Source: DTGL01 sp038895395
Lineage (GTDB): Archaea; Iainarchaeota; Iainarchaeia; Iainarchaeales; DTGL01
Direction: 5' to 3'
DNA length: 9,599 bases
NCBI GenBank assembly: GCA_038895395.1
Contig: JAWANJ010000035.1
Span: forward strand, 1 to 9,599
Part shown: positions 6,199 to 9,599 of the stretch, piece by piece
Position numbering within the stretch: position 1 is the first letter of the stretch
Layout of the letters: every line of letters starts with the position of its first letter
Notes under the pieces: generated by a model
Told to the model about the DNA's origin: nothing
The model's database searches: none
The model's input: the letters and a program-made list of their open reading frames with translations, nothing else
Made by a program: the position numbers and the translations under genes

Positions 6199-6720
6199 AT
6201 GAAGATTGTGGTTGGTAGTTCAAATCCAATAAAAGTTGAAGCTGTTAGATCTGCTGTAAAAAAAATATGGCCAAATTCAAAAGTTTTAAATGTTGAGGTT
6301 GAGTCTGGCATAGGTGAGCAGCCACAAGGCGATGAAGAAGCAATAAATGGTGCGTTTAATAGGGCTTTGGCGGCTCTCAAAAAAACTGGTGCTGATTTTG
6401 GTGTAGGACTCGAAGGCACTACAGTGGAAACTAAAAAAGGAATGTTCCTTTGTGGTTGGGTTGTTGTTGTGGATAATACTGAAAAGATGGGGCTTGCTTG
6501 TACATCAAAAATACTTCTTCCAGAAAAGATTGCAAAAGAAGTTCGCTTGGGTGGTGAACTGGGGCCAATAATGGATAAAATCTCTGGTGAAAAAGATGTA
6601 AAGAAAAAACATGGTGCTGTAGGTATATTGACAAAGGGCCTTGTTACAAGAAAGGACGCATTTGAGCAAGCTGTTTTGTGTGCTTTTGCCAGGTTTATAA
6701 GCAAAGAATATTATGAATGA
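6199..6720 (+). CDS. yjjX: Inosine/xanthosine triphosphatase (YjjX/DUF84 family)
   Basis: The product is 173 aa, normal for the family. These cytoplasmic enzymes hydrolyse non-canonical purine nucleoside triphosphates (ITP, XTP) so that deaminated bases do not enter nucleic acids. The N-terminus, MKIVVGSSNPIKVEAV, is the family's opening strand-loop with the GSSNPxK motif. SGIGEQPQGDEEAI (36-49) and the GVGLEG loop (68-73) are the expected substrate- and metal-site segments. GGELGPIMD (118-126), HGAVGILTKGLVTR (138-151) and AFEQAV (154-159) match the conserved C-terminal half. Family members usually read GLEGG where this has GLEGT, a minor change. It stands alone with its own promoter-like box and ribosome site, and T-tracts follow the stop. 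Enzymatic activity is inferred from the family. Confidence 0.93.
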   Translation: MKIVVGSSNPIKVEAVRSAVKKIWPNSKVLNVEVESGIGEQPQGDEEAINGAFNRALAALKKTGADFGVGLEGTTVETKKGMFLCGWVVVVDNTEKMGLACTSKILLPEKIAKEVRLGGELGPIMDKISGEKDVKKKHGAVGILTKGLVTRKDAFEQAVLCAFARFISKEYYE

Positions 6721-6773
6721 TTTTTTGTAACTGCCAATAGCTTTTTTTAACATTTTTTGTCGCTAATTTTTTT
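6721..6773 (+). terminator. Multiple T-tracts between yjjX and the GTPase gene
   Basis: Four runs of six or seven T occur at 6721-6726, 6742-6748, 6753-6758 and 6767-6773, directly after the yjjX stop. Archaeal transcripts commonly end at such U-rich tracts without a hairpin. The second run plus AA (6742-6750) lies about 28 nt before the next ATG and may double as the TATA-like element of the GTPase gene. No Shine-Dalgarno precedes that ATG. Confidence 0.4.
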
Positions 6774-7913
6774 ATGCCAACAAATGTAACGGTTGAATTT
6801 GCACTAGCACAAAAAAAGTACGAAGAAGCACGCACACTTGAAGAGAAACTAAACGCTTTGTTAGAAATGCAGCGCTATGCTCCTGACCACAAAGGAGCTG
6901 AAAACCTACGTGCAGAGATAAGTCGTAAAATACGTGTGATAAGAGAAAAGATTGAGAAGCAAGAGGAACAAAAGAAAAAAACATCTGGAAGAGCGATAGG
7001 CATCAAGAAAGAGGGCATAGCTCAAGTTGTTTTAGTCGGCCTTCCAAATTCTGGTAAAAGTACACTGCTCAAAGCTCTTACTTGCGTAGATGTTGAAGTA
7101 GCGCCATACCCTTTTACTACAAAAGAACCTGTTGTTGGTATGATGGATTACAAAAAGGCCCAAATACAAATTGTTGAAATACCTGCACTAGTAAAAGGTA
7201 GCAGTGAAGGCAAGGCAAGAGGTAGTGAAATGCTTGGACTCATACGGAATGCTGACCTAATAGTTTTAGTAATTGATGCGGCTAATGCGCTCTACGAATA
7301 TGAACTCCTGACAGATGAGCTTTCAAAAGCAGATATTCTGCTGAATGTTAACAAACCAAAGATAGAAATAAAGAAGTCTGAATTTCCTGGAATCTCAATT
7401 GTTGGTGAAAAGTTTCTTTCAATGCCAAAAAAAGAATTAGAGGTTTTCCTTAAGTCAAGAGGAATATACAGTAACTTCACTATTATAATATCTGAGCCAG
7501 TGGATTATAAAAAAATAGAACTTGCCTTGAACAAACGTGTTACCTACAAAAAAGCAGTAGCAATTCTTGTTGATAAGTATGCCAATTCATCTGTGCCAGA
7601 GGAAATAAACAAAAAAATTAATACAATTCTAGTAAGAAATCTTGATGAAAAAACAATAGAGAGTATAAAGGATTTGATATTCAGCCAACTTGGCCTAGTA
7701 CTTATATACACAAAAAAACCTTCTGGTCCAATTGCTGATAAACCACTTGCTCTGCCAGATGGCTCCACAATAGAAGATGTTGCAAAAGCGTTGCACAAAG
7801 ATTTTTATATGAACCTTAGATATGCTCGCGTGTGGGGAAGTACAAAGTTTCCTGGTCAAAAGGTAGCAAAAGAGTACACTGTTAAAAACGGCGATATAGT
7901 GGAATTATACTAA
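6774..7913 (+). CDS. DRG/OBG-like GTPase with TGS domain, degenerate G3 and G4 motifs
   Basis: The product is 379 aa. Residues 1-70 form a charged helical N-terminal region (coiled-coil-like at 42-69). The G domain has an intact P-loop, GLPNSGKST (89-97), and the switch I segment PYPFTTKEP (111-119) typical of OBG/DRG proteins. NVNKPKIEIKK (191-201) matches the DRG-specific insert, and the C-terminus (about 308-379, from LVLIYTKKPSG) is a TGS domain ending in VKNGDIVEL. DRG-type GTPases act in the cytoplasm on ribosomes or translation factors. The G3 site, DxPG in relatives, reads EIPA (135-138). The G4 site, NKxD, reads LVDKYAN (265-271). Guanine specificity and hydrolysis may therefore be altered. 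The upstream ATG context has no ribosome site but has a T/A box about 28 nt away, suggesting leaderless translation. It ends 5 nt from a convergent stop. Confidence 0.9.
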   Translation: MPTNVTVEFALAQKKYEEARTLEEKLNALLEMQRYAPDHKGAENLRAEISRKIRVIREKIEKQEEQKKKTSGRAIGIKKEGIAQVVLVGLPNSGKSTLLKALTCVDVEVAPYPFTTKEPVVGMMDYKKAQIQIVEIPALVKGSSEGKARGSEMLGLIRNADLIVLVIDAANALYEYELLTDELSKADILLNVNKPKIEIKKSEFPGISIVGEKFLSMPKKELEVFLKSRGIYSNFTIIISEPVDYKKIELALNKRVTYKKAVAILVDKYANSSVPEEINKKINTILVRNLDEKTIESIKDLIFSQLGLVLIYTKKPSGPIADKPLALPDGSTIEDVAKALHKDFYMNLRYARVWGSTKFPGQKVAKEYTVKNGDIVELY

Positions 7914-7918
7914 TTTAA

Positions 7919-8788
7919 TTATGCCTCTTTACTTTTATCAGGTAAGGTGCGATTTTCTTTAACAAAGAACATATATAATATAATAAGTACTAATACAATG
8001 GACAGTATTACAACAGCGCCAAATCTAGCATCTTGCACTTCCAAAGTGAGATTCTTTTCTATAGTGTGATATCCCTGAGAATCTCTATAATAAACGTTAA
8101 CTGCTATGTGTTGCGTTCCAGAAGCATCTGGAAAAGAACTAAAATGAAAGCTTTTTTTAACAAGCTCACCGCCAGAAATTTCACTTAGAACTTGGTAAAT
8201 CTCATTTGGATGCAAACCTTCTGACAACCTTACAGAAACAGACACATCTCTAACAAGTTCGCTATCTAAAATATTTTTTATCTCCAATTCTAACCTGTTT
8301 TCTTCCCCCTTGTTTATAACGGGCTTTTTTAGGTTTGCTTTGACCTCAAGAGGCCCTTGGATTGGTTTTACATAGGTTCCAACATAATGTGAATAGCTTC
8401 TATCACCATAATAAATCGTGATAGATGTTTCACCTGAATTATTTCTTGTTTTTTGTGTGCACTTTACCTTTATGTAAACCCTTCTCTCACTTTTTGGATT
8501 GATAGGCCCCAAGCTGTATATCTGTTCTGATCTTTCTGCTAGCCCGTCAATTAGAACTAAATCCCCATTGGCCACAACTTTCAAAACAAGGTTTCCCACG
8601 CTGCTATCCCCTAAATTAATTAAACGGATTTCGTAGCGACCAACCTCGTCGTAATAAAGCTCCAGTGGATCTTTGCCTTCAGGTATTATCTCTGCTAAAA
8701 CTCTGCTTTTGACCGGGGCAAGAAAAAAAATTATAGCTAAACACAAAAAAATTGTCCTTTTTGATTTACTTGATATTGACCTCTTCAT
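7919..8788 (-). CDS. Secreted, C-terminally membrane-anchored Ig-like (CARDB/COG1361-type) protein
   Basis: The product is 289 aa from the ATG at 8788. It has a basic n-region (MKRSISSKSKR) and a hydrophobic core (12-26), with probable cleavage after SRVLA (28-32): a signal peptide. Residues about 45-140 and 145-250 look like two beta-sandwich repeats, each with the pattern YEIRLINLGD... or LELEIKNILDS..., seen in archaeal S-layer-associated and CARDB-type adhesion domains. Residues 256-276 (FGAVVILSIVLVLIILYMFF) form one transmembrane helix, followed by a short charged cytoplasmic tail. The expected topology is outer domain, helix, short tail. The ATG at 8830 would place 14 extra residues before the signal peptide and is less likely. 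It overlaps the upstream gene's end by 23 nt, so the two are probably co-translated. A role in envelope structure or adhesion is inferred from fold only. Confidence 0.8.
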   Translation of the reverse strand: MKRSISSKSKRTIFLCLAIIFFLAPVKSRVLAEIIPEGKDPLELYYDEVGRYEIRLINLGDSSVGNLVLKVVANGDLVLIDGLAERSEQIYSLGPINPKSERRVYIKVKCTQKTRNNSGETSITIYYGDRSYSHYVGTYVKPIQGPLEVKANLKKPVINKGEENRLELEIKNILDSELVRDVSVSVRLSEGLHPNEIYQVLSEISGGELVKKSFHFSSFPDASGTQHIAVNVYYRDSQGYHTIEKNLTLEVQDARFGAVVILSIVLVLIILYMFFVKENRTLPDKSKEA

Positions 8789-9599
8789 ATTCTTCGCCTT
8801 TCGTATAAAAAAGGCCTTTTCTTTTGGCATATCTGAATATCACAACTATGGCTAATATTATAAAAAGAGCAATTATGGCCTTATAAGCTATTTCCTCCTT
8901 TTGATCATCGCTAGGTTTTACCCAACCATCTTTATAAACTCGTAAAGCATTTTCCATAGCTTTCTTTGCATACAAAATTGCGCTGTCATAGTCCTCTTTT
9001 TGGAGTGCTGACTGTGCTCTTGCCCAATTTGATTTTAGCATTGTGAGCTCACTTTGGTTTATCCACTTGTCATAATACTCTTCTTTAGTTATAGTTTCAT
9101 ATGCTTGCTTCAGCGTAAGAAATTCGTTATTTGTCTCTTTTCTAATGGTTTCGTTTTCTTCAAACATAAGTCTATAGCTTTCATCTCTTTTAATACGCAT
9201 GTGGATTCCGTCTGCAAAGATAAGAGCGTTTTGCACTGCTGTGTTATACATATTTTCCATATTTTCGCTGAAGTGCATGCTTGTTGCGCTAATGTACCAA
9301 ATATCTATTTTTGTCATCTCTTCAGGTATTTCAGACGCCTTCTGTAATGATTTTTTTTCATCGATAGTAAGATCCTGTGCATTCGCAATGTCCAATCGGA
9401 GCAATGTAAGTACATTTTCATATTCTTTCTTAAGATTTTCTATAAGCTCTAAAAGGTCAAAGCATAAAATCATTTTTTCCTTAAGCTTTCTCTCGTTGCC
9501 TGCTACTGGCGAGTTCAAAAAGTCCAATTCAAATGATACTGCCTCGATTTCAGCTTTTCTCAATTCTTCAAGTTCTGACTTCATAGAATTGATCAGGCT
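8766..9599 (-). CDS. Helical membrane-anchored protein of unknown function (N-terminus beyond right edge)
   Basis: The frame is open to the window edge. An ATG lies at 9584, but five more codons (S-L-I-N-S) precede it without a stop, so the true start is probably outside. At least 277 residues are visible. Counting from the ATG, residues 1-225 are almost entirely alpha-helical and highly charged, with helices around 1-20, 32-66 and 140-168. ALQKEDYDSAILYAKKAMEN (193-212) resembles a TPR- or HEPN-like helical hairpin. Residues 233-251 form one transmembrane helix, followed by RYAKRKGLFY, a positive cytoplasmic flank, so the helical body should be outside the cell. The gene ends inside the signal-peptide start of the Ig-like gene (23-nt overlap), pointing to a functional pair in the envelope. 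I recognise no named family. Confidence 0.75.
   Translation of the reverse strand, partial: SLINSMKSELEELRKAEIEAVSFELDFLNSPVAGNERKLKEKMILCFDLLELIENLKKEYENVLTLLRLDIANAQDLTIDEKKSLQKASEIPEEMTKIDIWYISATSMHFSENMENMYNTAVQNALIFADGIHMRIKRDESYRLMFEENETIRKETNNEFLTLKQAYETITKEEYYDKWINQSELTMLKSNWARAQSALQKEDYDSAILYAKKAMENALRVYKDGWVKPSDDQKEEIAYKAIIALFIILAIVVIFRYAKRKGLFYTKGEEYEEVNIK

Noticed and set aside
6168..6704. Long minus-strand frame (178 codons) antisense to yjjX
   Set aside because: It mirrors nearly the whole of a confidently identified gene, and its Ser/Thr/Pro/Phe-rich product is typical of a shadow frame.
8789..8830. ATG at 8830 as the start of the Ig-like protein
   Set aside because: It would put 14 residues before an already complete signal peptide and lengthen the gene overlap. 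A weak GTGAT upstream keeps it possible but less likely.

Overview
The window looks archaeal. The evidence is an archaeal-type valyl-tRNA synthetase without the bacterial C-terminal arm, a DUF84/YjjX-family nucleotide phosphatase, a DRG-like GTPase with a C-terminal TGS domain, membrane-anchored proteins with tandem Ig-like ectodomains, AT-rich TATA-like boxes, and GGTG Shine-Dalgarno sites exactly 6 nt before two ATGs. The small, tightly packed genes and the RNase HIII-like enzyme would suit an uncultivated, small-genome (DPANN-like) lineage, but that placement is inference. I see no rRNA, tRNA, transposon or CRISPR array.

Layout. (1) Positions 1-1154, minus strand: the start of a type I CRISPR-Cas operon. 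cas6 comes first, and a Cas8-like gene overlaps its end by 10 nt and runs off the left edge. (2) Positions 1155-1391: a divergent intergenic region with promoter-like boxes and a GC-rich hairpin. (3) Positions 1392-4494, plus: valS, with an RNase HIII-like gene overlapping its 3' end by 23 nt. The RNase lacks the usual C-terminal part of its family and overlaps tail-to-tail with the next gene. (4) Positions 4459-4953, minus: a small membrane-anchored coiled-coil protein. It is divergent from (5) positions 5019-6140, plus, a membrane-anchored alkaline-phosphatase-superfamily hydrolase. (6) Positions 6199-6720, plus: the YjjX/DUF84 phosphatase. (7) Positions 6774-7913, plus: a DRG/OBG-like GTPase whose G3 and G4 motifs are non-canonical. 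(8) Positions 7919-9599, minus: two overlapping genes for proteins that each have a large predicted outer domain and one C-terminal membrane helix. The upstream one is cut by the right edge.

How the genes work together. The left block is CRISPR immunity: Cas6 cuts pre-crRNA, and the Cas8-like protein would be the large subunit of the effector. The middle is housekeeping: tRNA charging, removal of RNA from DNA, clearance of damaged nucleotides, and a possible ribosome-linked GTPase. Three loci (coiled-coil protein, AlkP-like enzyme, right-edge pair) are envelope-associated and of unknown specific role. Start signals appear mixed: valS and yjjX have a Shine-Dalgarno site with a more distant TATA-like box, while cas6 and the GTPase gene have a T/A-rich box about 27 nt before the ATG and no clear Shine-Dalgarno, which suggests leaderless mRNAs.
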